Assembly (NCBI GenBank): GCA_947630315.1
Contig: CANRHA010000009.1
Location: forward strand, 1 to 17,239
Source: an uncultured Clostridia bacterium
GTDB taxonomy: Bacteria > Bacillota > Clostridia > Oscillospirales > Ruminococcaceae
Direction: 5' to 3'
Length of the DNA stretch: 17,239 nucleotides
Below the pieces are notes generated by a model. It searched no databases. It was given only the letters and a program-made list of their open reading frames with translations, and was not told where the DNA came from. The position numbers and the translations under genes were made by a program. Positions 7,563 through 14,976 of the stretch are shown piece by piece (the stretch's first letter is position 1; each line of letters opens with the position of its first letter).

Positions 7563-8945
7563 GTGAACAGCAATAAGGTCGCATTTTTTAATATATTAAG
7601 CACCGTAATACTTCAAGGGCTTACTTTCATTTCGGGCCCTATATTTTCAAGCATACTTGGCCCGAATAATTACGGTATAGCTTCTGTGTATCTGACCTGG
7701 GTTTCGGTCGCTTCAACGGTATTTTCGTTACAAGCTGCCGGAACATTGGCGGTGGCGCGTGTCAATTTTCCGATGGAGGATCAGGAAAAATACCAGTCAA
7801 GCGTAATGTGCTTGTCTACAATATCGTATTTGAGCTTTTCGCTTGTTACAATATTTGTCGCATGTGCCGTTTCTGATAAATTCAGTATCAGCGTTCCGAT
7901 GGTTATTTTTGGGCTTGCACAAGGCTGGGGAACATATTGCTCAGGAGTAGTCAATTCAAAATTTACATATGAGTTTAAAGCGGATAAAAACCTGATTCTT
8001 TCTGTAGTTTCTTCTGTGTTCGTGATAGGAGTTTCTTTAGTTCTTGTAAAAGCTTTTCCTAGTGAAATTAACTATTGGGGGCGAATTATTGCTCAGTCCG
8101 TTGTATATACCGGCATAGGCTTTATTTTGTTCATGTTTTTGCTCAAAAGGGGAAAGACGGTATACAACAAAGACTACTGGAAATTCACGCTACCGATTTC
8201 AATTCCGACAATTTTTCACCTTTTATCTTATACTGTACTTAATCAATGCGATAAAATCATGCTTCAAAGTATGGTCAGCAACTCTATGGCAGGGATATAT
8301 TCCCTTGCGTGCTCCTTTGGGGGAGTAATCAACACGATTTATCATGCCTTAAACAACACCTGGGTGCCGTTTTATTATGAATATACGCGTCAGAATCAGA
8401 TTGACGAGATAAAACGTCATGCACATAATTATATAGAACTTTTTACAATTTTATGCATGGGATTTATCCTCCTTTCAAGGGAAGTGTTTCATATATATGC
8501 CAAAGAACCGTTCTGGGAAGGCACTGATTTAATTCCGTTGCTTTCGATAGGATACTATTTTGTGTTTATGTACAGCTTTCCAGTTAATTACGAGTTTTAT
8601 AATAAGAAGACGAAAACCATCGCTTTCGGAACCGTTGGGGCAGCAATTCTCAATATAATTCTTAATTATATATTTATAAAACTGTTAAGCATACAAGGCG
8701 CAGTAATAGCGACCGTTATATCACATGGATTACAGTTCCTTTTTCACTATATATGTGCAAGAAAAATGCTTTCAAAAGAGTTCCCGTTCAGAATAAAAGA
8801 GTTTATCCCGGGACTTGTTGCAGTTTGCCTAACTTGCGCAGTTTATATGGTTACAAAAGGTCTGTGGTATGTCAGATGGGAACTTGGAGCAATATTAGGT
8901 ATCTGGTTACTTGTCAAGATTGTCAAACGACGTGGGATTTTTTAG
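7563..8945 (+). CDS. wzx: Wzx-like oligosaccharide flippase (MOP superfamily)
   Basis: The 460-residue polytopic membrane protein has about twelve hydrophobic segments along its length. The N-terminal segment, ILQGLTFISGPIFSSILGPNNYG, is typical of polysaccharide-biosynthesis flippases (PST/RfbX type), and PISIPTIFHLLSYTVLNQCDKIML matches the mid-protein region of these transporters, where helix 7 and the D-K/R-I/M-M/L segment follow. It would move the undecaprenyl-linked repeat unit across the cytoplasmic membrane, working with the Wzy-like protein at 5143. Translation starts at GTG 7563, because ATG 7561 runs directly into TGA; GAGG at 7551-7554 is eight bases upstream. GC content is intermediate between the AT-rich genes before it and the pse genes after it. 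Confidence 0.88.
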   Translation: MNSNKVAFFNILSTVILQGLTFISGPIFSSILGPNNYGIASVYLTWVSVASTVFSLQAAGTLAVARVNFPMEDQEKYQSSVMCLSTISYLSFSLVTIFVACAVSDKFSISVPMVIFGLAQGWGTYCSGVVNSKFTYEFKADKNLILSVVSSVFVIGVSLVLVKAFPSEINYWGRIIAQSVVYTGIGFILFMFLLKRGKTVYNKDYWKFTLPISIPTIFHLLSYTVLNQCDKIMLQSMVSNSMAGIYSLACSFGGVINTIYHALNNTWVPFYYEYTRQNQIDEIKRHAHNYIELFTILCMGFILLSREVFHIYAKEPFWEGTDLIPLLSIGYYFVFMYSFPVNYEFYNKKTKTIAFGTVGAAILNIILNYIFIKLLSIQGAVIATVISHGLQFLFHYICARKMLSKEFPFRIKEFIPGLVAVCLTCAVYMVTKGLWYVRWELGAILGIWLLVKIVKRRGIF

Positions 8946-8994
8946 TAATCCTATAGCTTCATAAAAACAGAACTATAATAAGATAATAAAAAGC

Positions 8995-9000
8995 AGGAGG
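8995..9000 (+). promoter_or_regulatory. Strong ribosome binding site of pseB
   Basis: AGGAGG lies eight bases before ATG 9009. In the same 63-base gap a TATAAT sits at 8974-8979, but no -35 hexamer is recognisable 15-19 bases upstream, so a separate pse promoter is possible but not supported. Confidence 0.75.
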
Positions 9001-9008
9001 AAAACAAA

Positions 9009-10004
9009 ATGCTAACAAATTCAACCATTCTTATAACCGGCGGAACAGGCTCTTTCGGCAACACGTTTGTTCCCATGACCCTGAAAAAATATAATCCTAA
9101 AAAGATTATAATTTACAGCCGTGACGAGATGAAGCAGTGGAACATGGCAAAGAAGTTTCCAAACGATCCGCGCGTTCGCTTCTTTATCGGCGACGTCAGG
9201 GACAAGGACAGATTATATCGGGCTCTTGACGGCGTTGATTATGTTGTTCACGCTGCGGCTACAAAAATCGTTCCGACCGCTGAATACAACCCGTTTGAGT
9301 GTATCAAGACAAACATCAACGGTGCGATGAATCTTATTGACGCCTGCATTGACAAGGGAGTAAAAAGGCTTGTGGCACTTTCAACCGATAAAGCAAGCCA
9401 GCCGGTAAATCTCTATGGTGCAACCAAGCTTTGCTCCGACAAGGTGTTTATCGCCGGAAACGCATACACTGGCGGTAAAACTAAATTTGCTGTCGTTCGT
9501 TACGGAAACGTCATGGGCTCCCGCGGCTCTGTCATTCCGTTCTTCATGGAAACCGCCAAAACAGGCAAGCTGACTATAACCGACAAGCGTATGACAAGAT
9601 TTATGATTTCTCTTGAGCAGGGCGTAGAGCTTGTATGGCACGCTTTCAACGACATGGAGGGCGGCGAGATCTATGTCAAGAAAATTCCCTCGATGAATAT
9701 CTGTGACATTGCCACTGCTGTGGACAAGAACGCCGAGCAGGTCGAGATCGGTATCCGTCCCGGTGAAAAGCTCCACGAGCAGATGATAGGCGTTGAGGAT
9801 TCGCATTATACATATGAATATCCCGAGCATTTCAAAATCTTGCCGCAGATCTGCAACTGGGGCTCGATGGAGAAGATGATAAAGGGAGGCGTTAAGGTTC
9901 CCGAGGGCTTCAGCTATACCTCGGATAATAATAAAGCTTGGATGACTATCCCCGAGCTTCAGGAATGGATAGAGAAGAACAGGGTAAAGATCGGAAGCAT
10001 TTGA
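9009..10004 (+). CDS. pseB: UDP-N-acetylglucosamine 4,6-dehydratase (inverting)
   Basis: First step of pseudaminic acid synthesis: UDP-GlcNAc is converted to UDP-2-acetamido-2,6-dideoxy-beta-L-arabino-hexos-4-ulose, with inversion at C5, in the cytoplasm. The 331 residues fit PseB/FlaA1. Seen are the NADP-binding GGTGSFG (11-17), YSRDEMKQW (36-44), HAAATKIVP (81-89) and the catalytic set ALSTDKA with D127 and K128 followed by LYGATK with Y136/K140. FlaA1 uses Asp, Lys and Tyr at the matching positions in place of the usual SDR Ser-Tyr-Lys. RYGNVMGSRGSVIP and TRFMIS are also typical. It opens the pse operon after a 63-base gap from wzx; the gap to pseC is only 23 bases. GC rises sharply here (28 of 60 at 9661-9720), marking a composition boundary with the upstream genes. 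Confidence 0.95.
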   Translation: MLTNSTILITGGTGSFGNTFVPMTLKKYNPKKIIIYSRDEMKQWNMAKKFPNDPRVRFFIGDVRDKDRLYRALDGVDYVVHAAATKIVPTAEYNPFECIKTNINGAMNLIDACIDKGVKRLVALSTDKASQPVNLYGATKLCSDKVFIAGNAYTGGKTKFAVVRYGNVMGSRGSVIPFFMETAKTGKLTITDKRMTRFMISLEQGVELVWHAFNDMEGGEIYVKKIPSMNICDIATAVDKNAEQVEIGIRPGEKLHEQMIGVEDSHYTYEYPEHFKILPQICNWGSMEKMIKGGVKVPEGFSYTSDNNKAWMTIPELQEWIEKNRVKIGSI

Positions 10005-10027
10005 TAGGCTTTAAGGACGGAGAGAAA

Positions 10028-11224
10028 ATGGAGAAACTTGCAATATTCGGCGGGAAGCCGGTTCTTGATAAAAAAATAGGGTATGGACATCAGTATATTG
10101 ATGACGCGGACATTCAGGCTGTAGTTGATGTGCTGAAAAGCGATTATCTGACCTGCGGTCCAATGATTGAAGAAGCTGAAAAGAAGCTATGCAAAATTAC
10201 AGGCGCAAAATATGCCGTACTGATTGCCAACGGCACCGCTGCGCTTCATGCGGCTTGCTTTGCGGCAGGAATAGGCCCCGGCGATGAGGTCATCACCACT
10301 CCTATAACTTTTGCTGCATCAGCCAACTGTGCGCTTTATTGCGGCGGCAAGCCTGTTTTTGCAGATATAAACCCCGATACATATAACATCGACCCGGACA
10401 GCATCGAAAAGCACATTACAGAAAAAACAAAGGCTGTCGTTGCGGTTGATTTTACCGGTCAGGCGGTAGAGATAGACAGAATACGCGGTATTTGCGATAA
10501 ACACGGTTTTATTTTCATTGAAGATGCCGCTCATTCGCTGGGAACTAAGTATAACGGCAAACCAGTAGGTTCTCTTGCGGATATGACCGAGTTCAGCTTC
10601 CACCCTGTAAAAACCTGTACTGCAGGCGAGGGCGGGGCAATTACCACAAATGATGAAGAATTGTATAAGAAGCTTGTACTTTTCCGCACACACGGCATTA
10701 CAAGAGCGCAAGAGTTAATGGACAAGGAACCAGAGGGCGGCTGGTATTATCAGCAGGTCGCACTCGGCTATAACTATCGCATGACTGATATTCAAGCGGC
10801 ACTTCTTTCGTCGCAGCTTGACAAGCTGGATATGTTTGCCGCAAGAAGAAAAGAGCTTGTCAGTCGCTATAATGAAGCCTTCAGCCAGATTTCCGAAATA
10901 GTTGTCCAAAAGGAAATCCCGGAGTCGGATACCGTTCGGCATCTTTATATACTCCAGTTTGACCTCGACAAGCTTAACTGCGGGCGCAAAGAAATATACG
11001 ACGCGCTGCAAGCCGAGGGCGTAGGAGTAAATGTGCACTATATTCCGGCATATTCTTTCCCATACTACCAAAAGCTCGGTTATAAAATGGGAGCCTGCCC
11101 CAAAGCCGAAAAACTGTATGAGAGAATCGTTTCAATACCACTGTATTACAGCCTGACAAATGAGCAGCAGGATAAGGTGATTGAAGCGGTGAAGAAGGTA
11201 GTGGCTTATTACTTAAAAGCTTAA
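10028..11224 (+). CDS. pseC: UDP-4-amino-4,6-dideoxy-N-acetyl-beta-L-altrosamine transaminase
   Basis: Second step: a PLP-dependent aminotransferase of the DegT/DnrJ/EryC1 family that puts an amino group on C4 of the PseB product, using glutamate. In the 398 residues the N-terminal start (KLAIFGGKPV) is typical. ANGTAALHAA (67-76) binds the PLP phosphate region, EDAAHS has the PLP-ring Asp at 166, and SFHPVKTCTAGEGG carries the Schiff-base lysine K195. NYRMTDIQAAL is a family hallmark. The frame is open further upstream into pseB (to 9938), but ATG 10028 is preceded by GGAG at 10019-10022 and gives the family's N-terminus, so the longer form is rejected. In most pse loci pseF or another pse gene follows; here a sialidase-like gene comes between. 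Confidence 0.95.
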   Translation: MEKLAIFGGKPVLDKKIGYGHQYIDDADIQAVVDVLKSDYLTCGPMIEEAEKKLCKITGAKYAVLIANGTAALHAACFAAGIGPGDEVITTPITFAASANCALYCGGKPVFADINPDTYNIDPDSIEKHITEKTKAVVAVDFTGQAVEIDRIRGICDKHGFIFIEDAAHSLGTKYNGKPVGSLADMTEFSFHPVKTCTAGEGGAITTNDEELYKKLVLFRTHGITRAQELMDKEPEGGWYYQQVALGYNYRMTDIQAALLSSQLDKLDMFAARRKELVSRYNEAFSQISEIVVQKEIPESDTVRHLYILQFDLDKLNCGRKEIYDALQAEGVGVNVHYIPAYSFPYYQKLGYKMGACPKAEKLYERIVSIPLYYSLTNEQQDKVIEAVKKVVAYYLKA

Positions 11225-11244
11225 GTGAGGAGCGACAAGAAATA

Positions 11245-12555
11245 ATGACCCAAGCAAGAAAAACTACTTTATATCTGCTGATAATTAATGCTTTATTAGT
11301 TGTTTTGGTAATCTTCATAGTCTTTTTTCCATTTAAAGCTTTGTATAGGAGACTATTTAAAACCAATGATTTTAGATTGGAAATTTCTAAGCCGATAATA
11401 GTAGCGCAGGCTTTACCATCGGAAGAACAAATGTGGGGAATTTTTCAGTTCCCAAGAATGTGCTTTACGGACGATGGAAATATCCTATTGAAAATTGCAA
11501 ATAAGCCTGATTCTATTAACAATTATGACGGAGAATATTTGTATTACATATCAGAAGACCAAGGCAAAATGTGGCGTAAAAGCAATGAGGAAGATACGCT
11601 TGCTGACTGTACCTTGTTAATGGAAAACGAAATGTATTTTCAGGGTCCAAAGCTTGAAAACGCATATGATAGTGAAGTTTTAAGCGGAGCTATTCCGTCG
11701 TATTCTTCTGCAGACGGAAGATTTATGCTTTTTGATACTGAAAATGTTTCTGCTCCTAATTCTTTTGCTTCTTTTGAATATGATTACAAAGCAAAAAGGA
11801 TAGAAACATTTGATTCTCAGTATTCATGGGATAAGAGGCAGCTTGCAGTTACAAATGGTTTTCTTTTACCGTGCGGACACCCGTTTTATCATTTTGAAAT
11901 GCATTCGCCAAATTCCATTATCAAGGAAAAAGATGGCAGTTTATTTTCGGCTGTATATGGACGTGGGGGTGTGGAGGTCAATAATAGTGAAAATTTAAGC
12001 AAGTTCAATGTCCACTTTCTAAGGTCGAACGATAGCGGAAGAACTTGGAATTATGTATCAAGTATACTATCCGAAGGTGTTTGTGCTGAAGAAAGCGAGG
12101 GCTTATGCGAACCGTGCCTGACAGTTACTCCTGATGGTCAGTACATTGTATTGATGAGAACCGGCTCGGGTTTACCGAGTTACATCTCGTACTCATCAGA
12201 CAATGGTGAGTCTTGGTCTGTACCGACTGAATTTGATACGGTAGGTGTTGACCCTCAACTGCTTACTTTGGACTGCGGAGCGACACTTGCAAGCTACGGC
12301 CGTCCGGGCGTGTATGTTCGTGCAACCGATGATAAAGAATGCATTGAATGGAAAATTCCCGAAGAGATTTCTATGTATGAATCGACAGGAGAAAACTATT
12401 TCAGCGACTCTTGTTGTTATACTTCGCTGATCCAGATTGATAAATATACTGCATTGTTGGCATATTCTGATTTTACGTATCCCAGCGCAGAAGATCCTGA
12501 AGTCAAGGTAAAAACAATATTTGTAAGAAAGATTCACATAAATTACAATTATTGA
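11245..12555 (+). CDS. Membrane-anchored sialidase-like (BNR/Asp-box) protein inside the pse operon
   Basis: The 436-residue protein has an N-terminal hydrophobic segment (about 8-30) and a beta-propeller-like domain. Asp boxes: SNDSGRTW (261-268), SSDNGESW (317-324) and a degenerate SEDQGKMW (103-110). Sites matching GH33 sialidases: FPRMCFTDDGNIL with R71 (cf. YRIP...DG-LL), CEPCLTVTPDG with E289 followed by LMR R305 (cf. NEP...DG-LL-R), YGRPGVYVR with R353 or R359 as a third arginine, and CYTSLIQID with Y392 (cf. YS-L). An arginine triad plus Glu/Tyr pair is therefore plausible; the Asp acid/base was not located with confidence. It may cleave, trim or transfer pseudaminic acid or a related sugar. 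Positive residues on both sides of the helix (R5, K6; K31, R35, R36, K39) leave topology open. It is more AT-rich than its neighbours (17 of 60 at 11761-11820). AGGAG at 11228-11232 precedes the ATG. Confidence 0.78.
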   Translation: MTQARKTTLYLLIINALLVVLVIFIVFFPFKALYRRLFKTNDFRLEISKPIIVAQALPSEEQMWGIFQFPRMCFTDDGNILLKIANKPDSINNYDGEYLYYISEDQGKMWRKSNEEDTLADCTLLMENEMYFQGPKLENAYDSEVLSGAIPSYSSADGRFMLFDTENVSAPNSFASFEYDYKAKRIETFDSQYSWDKRQLAVTNGFLLPCGHPFYHFEMHSPNSIIKEKDGSLFSAVYGRGGVEVNNSENLSKFNVHFLRSNDSGRTWNYVSSILSEGVCAEESEGLCEPCLTVTPDGQYIVLMRTGSGLPSYISYSSDNGESWSVPTEFDTVGVDPQLLTLDCGATLASYGRPGVYVRATDDKECIEWKIPEEISMYESTGENYFSDSCCYTSLIQIDKYTALLAYSDFTYPSAEDPEVKVKTIFVRKIHINYNY

Positions 12556-12584
12556 TGATATTAGTTAAAAGGGCAGGTAATAAA

Positions 12585-13277
12585 ATGAACAGTATAGCCA
12601 TAATCACCGCCCGAGGCGGTTCAAAACGAATCCCAAAGAAAAACATAAAAGACTTTTGCGGTAAGCCGATCATTGCATACAGCATTGAAGCCGCACTGAA
12701 AAGCGAGCTGTTTGATGAAGTTATGGTATCGACGGACAGTGAGGAAATTGCGGAAATTTCAAAGAAGTATGGGGCGAAGGTGCCGTTTATGAGAAGGGCC
12801 GCGACAAGCAACGATTTTGCCGTCACAGCGGACGTTTTGTCAGAGGTCTTGGACAAGTACAGAAATGTTGGAAAATCCTTTGATACAGCACTTTGCCTAT
12901 ATCCTACAGCTCCGTTTGTCACGGCTGACAGATTAAAGGACGCTTTTTCCAGGTTTTCTGCGGCAAAGCCGGATTCTTTGATGTCGGTAGTCAGATTTGA
13001 TTTTCCCCCACAACGGGCGGTAGTTATTCGCGACGGCAAGATAGAATTTCAGTCTCCCGAATACGCCCTCACAAGGAGTCAGGATTTGGAGCCGCTTTAT
13101 CATGACTGCGGGCAGTTTTATATCCTTGATACTGAAAGCTTTGGCAAGTATCATGCGCTTGTAATGCCGAACACTGTTCCGTATATCGTTCCCGGCGAAG
13201 AAGTCCAGGACATAGACAATGAATCCGATTGGCTTATTGCAGAAGCAAAATATAAGGTCTTGCATTTGGAGGGATAA
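12585..13277 (+). CDS. pseF: Pseudaminic acid cytidylyltransferase (CMP-pseudaminic acid synthetase)
   Basis: Last step of the pathway: CTP plus pseudaminic acid gives CMP-pseudaminic acid, the donor for glycosyltransferases. The 230 residues show the CMP-NeuA/KdsB-like fold: IITARGGSKRIPKKNIKDF at the N-terminus (the R-G-G-S-K/R CTP-binding motif), GKPIIAYSIEAALKS, VSTDSEEIAE, LYPTAPFV, and YHDCGQFYI. The motif set is closer to PseF than to NeuA. ATG 12585 follows a GGGCAGG site at 12571-12577 and gives the family's short N-terminus. The frame is open to TTG 12552 and ATG 12555, which overlap the stop of the sialidase-like gene, but those add residues with no family match. It is three bases from pseI. 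Confidence 0.93.
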   Translation: MNSIAIITARGGSKRIPKKNIKDFCGKPIIAYSIEAALKSELFDEVMVSTDSEEIAEISKKYGAKVPFMRRAATSNDFAVTADVLSEVLDKYRNVGKSFDTALCLYPTAPFVTADRLKDAFSRFSAAKPDSLMSVVRFDFPPQRAVVIRDGKIEFQSPEYALTRSQDLEPLYHDCGQFYILDTESFGKYHALVMPNTVPYIVPGEEVQDIDNESDWLIAEAKYKVLHLEG

Positions 13278-13280
13278 GCT

Positions 13281-14324
13281 TTGTTTAAGCTCTTTGATAA
13301 AATAAACAGTGGGGAAGTATATGTTATCGCCGAAATGAGCGCGAATCACGGTGGTAAAATTGAAAATGCCCTTGAAATCGTTAGGCAGGCTGCAAAAGCA
13401 GGCGCGGACTGCCTGAAAATACAGACCTATACAGCAGACAGCCTAACTATAGACTGCGACAATGAGTATTTCAAAATCAAGGGCGGTTTGTGGGACGGAT
13501 ATAAGCTTTATGATCTGTATAAGGATGCGTTTACGCCATATGAGTGGCAGGCGAGGATTAAAGAAGAATGTGAAAAATGCGGTCTTGACTTTTTGTCCAC
13601 GCCTTTTGATAATTATGCGGTGGATTTTTTGGAGGATATGGGCTGCGAAGCGTATAAGATCGCGAGCTTTGAGCTTGTGGATATTCCTTTGATAGAGTAT
13701 GCGGCAGAAAAAGGTAAGCCGATGATCATTTCCTGCGGCATGGGGAGCATTGAGGAGATTCAGGACACTTTAGACGCATGTCGCAGGGTCGGAAATGACA
13801 AAATAGTGTTGCTAAAATGCTGCAGCGAATATCCAGCAAATTGGGAAGATATGCATGTCGGCAACATACCGGATATGAAAAAACGCTTTAACGTTCCAAT
13901 AGGTCTTTCAGACCACAGCGAAGGCAGTTTAGCTGACGTTGCAGCCATAGTGATGGGAGCGTGCGTAATAGAAAAGCACATAAAGCTTGATGGGATATGC
14001 AGTGCCGACAGCAAATTCAGCATGAGCGTAAAAGACTTTGCCAAGATGGTTTCCGATGTAAGAGCTGCAAAACTCATCTCGAAAAGCAACGACTATTCTC
14101 TTTCGGAAAAGGAATCGTCGTCAACGGTATTTAGAAGAAGCCTGTTCGCGGTCAAAGATATAAATCCCGGAGATCTGTTTACTCCTGAAAACGTCAGAAG
14201 CATACGTCCGGGATATGGAATAAAGCCGAAATATCTTAAAATTATTCTCGGAAAGCCTGCCGACAGTTTCATAAAACGCGGAGAGCCGATTACTATGGAG
14301 ATGGTGGAGAAATATATAAAGTGA
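13281..14324 (+). CDS. pseI: Pseudaminic acid synthase
   Basis: Condenses the 6-deoxy-di-N-acetyl-L-altrose sugar made by PseG with phosphoenolpyruvate to give pseudaminic acid. In the 347 residues the NeuB domain has AEMSANHGG (17-25), IQTYTADSLTID and GLWDGYKLYDLYKDAFTP (the last characteristic of PseI rather than NeuB or LegI). STPFD is at 106-110 and the metal-binding histidines are expected at H212 (SDHSEG) and H233 (EKHI). A C-terminal SAF/antifreeze-like domain follows from about 285 (RRSLFAVKDINPGD) to the end. Translation starts at TTG 13281, seven bases after GGAGGG at 13268-13273; no ATG fits the family N-terminus. It is cytoplasmic and co-transcribed with pseF. Confidence 0.95.
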   Translation: MFKLFDKINSGEVYVIAEMSANHGGKIENALEIVRQAAKAGADCLKIQTYTADSLTIDCDNEYFKIKGGLWDGYKLYDLYKDAFTPYEWQARIKEECEKCGLDFLSTPFDNYAVDFLEDMGCEAYKIASFELVDIPLIEYAAEKGKPMIISCGMGSIEEIQDTLDACRRVGNDKIVLLKCCSEYPANWEDMHVGNIPDMKKRFNVPIGLSDHSEGSLADVAAIVMGACVIEKHIKLDGICSADSKFSMSVKDFAKMVSDVRAAKLISKSNDYSLSEKESSSTVFRRSLFAVKDINPGDLFTPENVRSIRPGYGIKPKYLKIILGKPADSFIKRGEPITMEMVEKYIK

Positions 14325-14472
14325 AGATGATAGGGAATATTAGTGCGTAAAAATTTGCAAAAAATATCGGTGTTGCCATTTCAGAAAGCGTTAATCAAAC
14401 TTTGGATTGGAAAACACATTTTCATCGTGTTGCAGGATTCAACAGTTCATTTTCAGCGGAGGTGACAAATGC

Positions 14473-14976
14473 ATGAGAAAGCTGCCGTCCACATGGGAAA
14501 CCGAGCATATGATAATGCAGGAAATCGCGGAATCCGACACAGATTTTATAGTTGAGCTTCGCGGTGATCCCGAAGCATACAGATATTTTATTTTGCCCCA
14601 CCAAATTCAAAAGCAGGAGCATATTTGCTGGTACCAAGAAAGATATTTGAAAGACGACAATCAGTCAAGCTATATTGCAAGATTAAAATCTGATAACACA
14701 TCAGTCGGCGTTTTTTCTGCAAAACATATAGATGAAAATAAAACGGAGATAAGCTATATTCTTTCACCTGCCGCGCGCGGAAAAGGTCTTGCTACCGAAG
14801 CTGCGCTCGGATTGGAAAGCTTATGCAAAAAATATACCGATGTTTCCGCTTTTACAGCGCAAATACACATAGATAACACGCCTTCGATAAAGCTTATAAA
14901 CCGGCTTGGTTATATACAAAAGGAACGTGTCGGGGATTTTATTATGTATCAAAAAGAAATAAAAAAGGAGCAGTAA
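14473..14976 (+). CDS. pseH: GNAT acetyltransferase, probable PseH
   Basis: Likely the N-acetyltransferase that adds an acetyl group to the 4-amino sugar produced by PseC, using acetyl-CoA. The 167 residues have the GNAT acetyl-CoA motif ARGKGLATEA (R102-A107 as R-x-x-G-x-A type) and the late N-x-P-S-x-x-L-x-x-x-L-G-Y pattern (NTPSIKLINRLGY). GNAT proteins are diverse, so the PseH name rests mainly on position between pseI and pseG with every other pathway enzyme present. ATG 14473 follows GGAGGTGA at 14458-14465. The open frame extends to 14407 but without family support. The 148-base gap after pseI (14325-14472) shows no gene or hairpin that I can support. Its stop directly abuts the ATG of pseG. 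Confidence 0.82.
   Translation: MRKLPSTWETEHMIMQEIAESDTDFIVELRGDPEAYRYFILPHQIQKQEHICWYQERYLKDDNQSSYIARLKSDNTSVGVFSAKHIDENKTEISYILSPAARGKGLATEAALGLESLCKKYTDVSAFTAQIHIDNTPSIKLINRLGYIQKERVGDFIMYQKEIKKEQ

Noticed and set aside
8974..8979. TATAAT before pseB as a -10 promoter element
   Set aside because: The gap is AT-rich, so a chance match is likely, and no -35 hexamer is found at the correct distance.
9381..9830. 149-codon - strand open frame opposite pseB
   Set aside because: It is fully antisense to a strongly conserved gene and has no domain or ribosome binding site that I can see.
9938..10027. Longer pseC reading frame overlapping the end of pseB
   Set aside because: The extra 30 residues are out-of-frame pseB sequence, and ATG 10028 has its own ribosome binding site and the family N-terminus.
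12552..12584. Upstream pseF starts at TTG 12552 and ATG 12555
   Set aside because: They add 10-11 residues with no family match; ATG 12585 gives the typical start of CMP-nonulosonic acid synthetases.
12503..13039. 178-codon - strand open frame opposite pseF
   Set aside because: It lies antisense to a clear pseF and to the end of the sialidase-like gene, shows no recognisable domain and is best explained as a shadow frame.
14407..14472. Upstream extension of the GNAT gene
   Set aside because: GGAGGTGA is placed for ATG 14473, and the upstream residues do not resemble a GNAT N-terminus.
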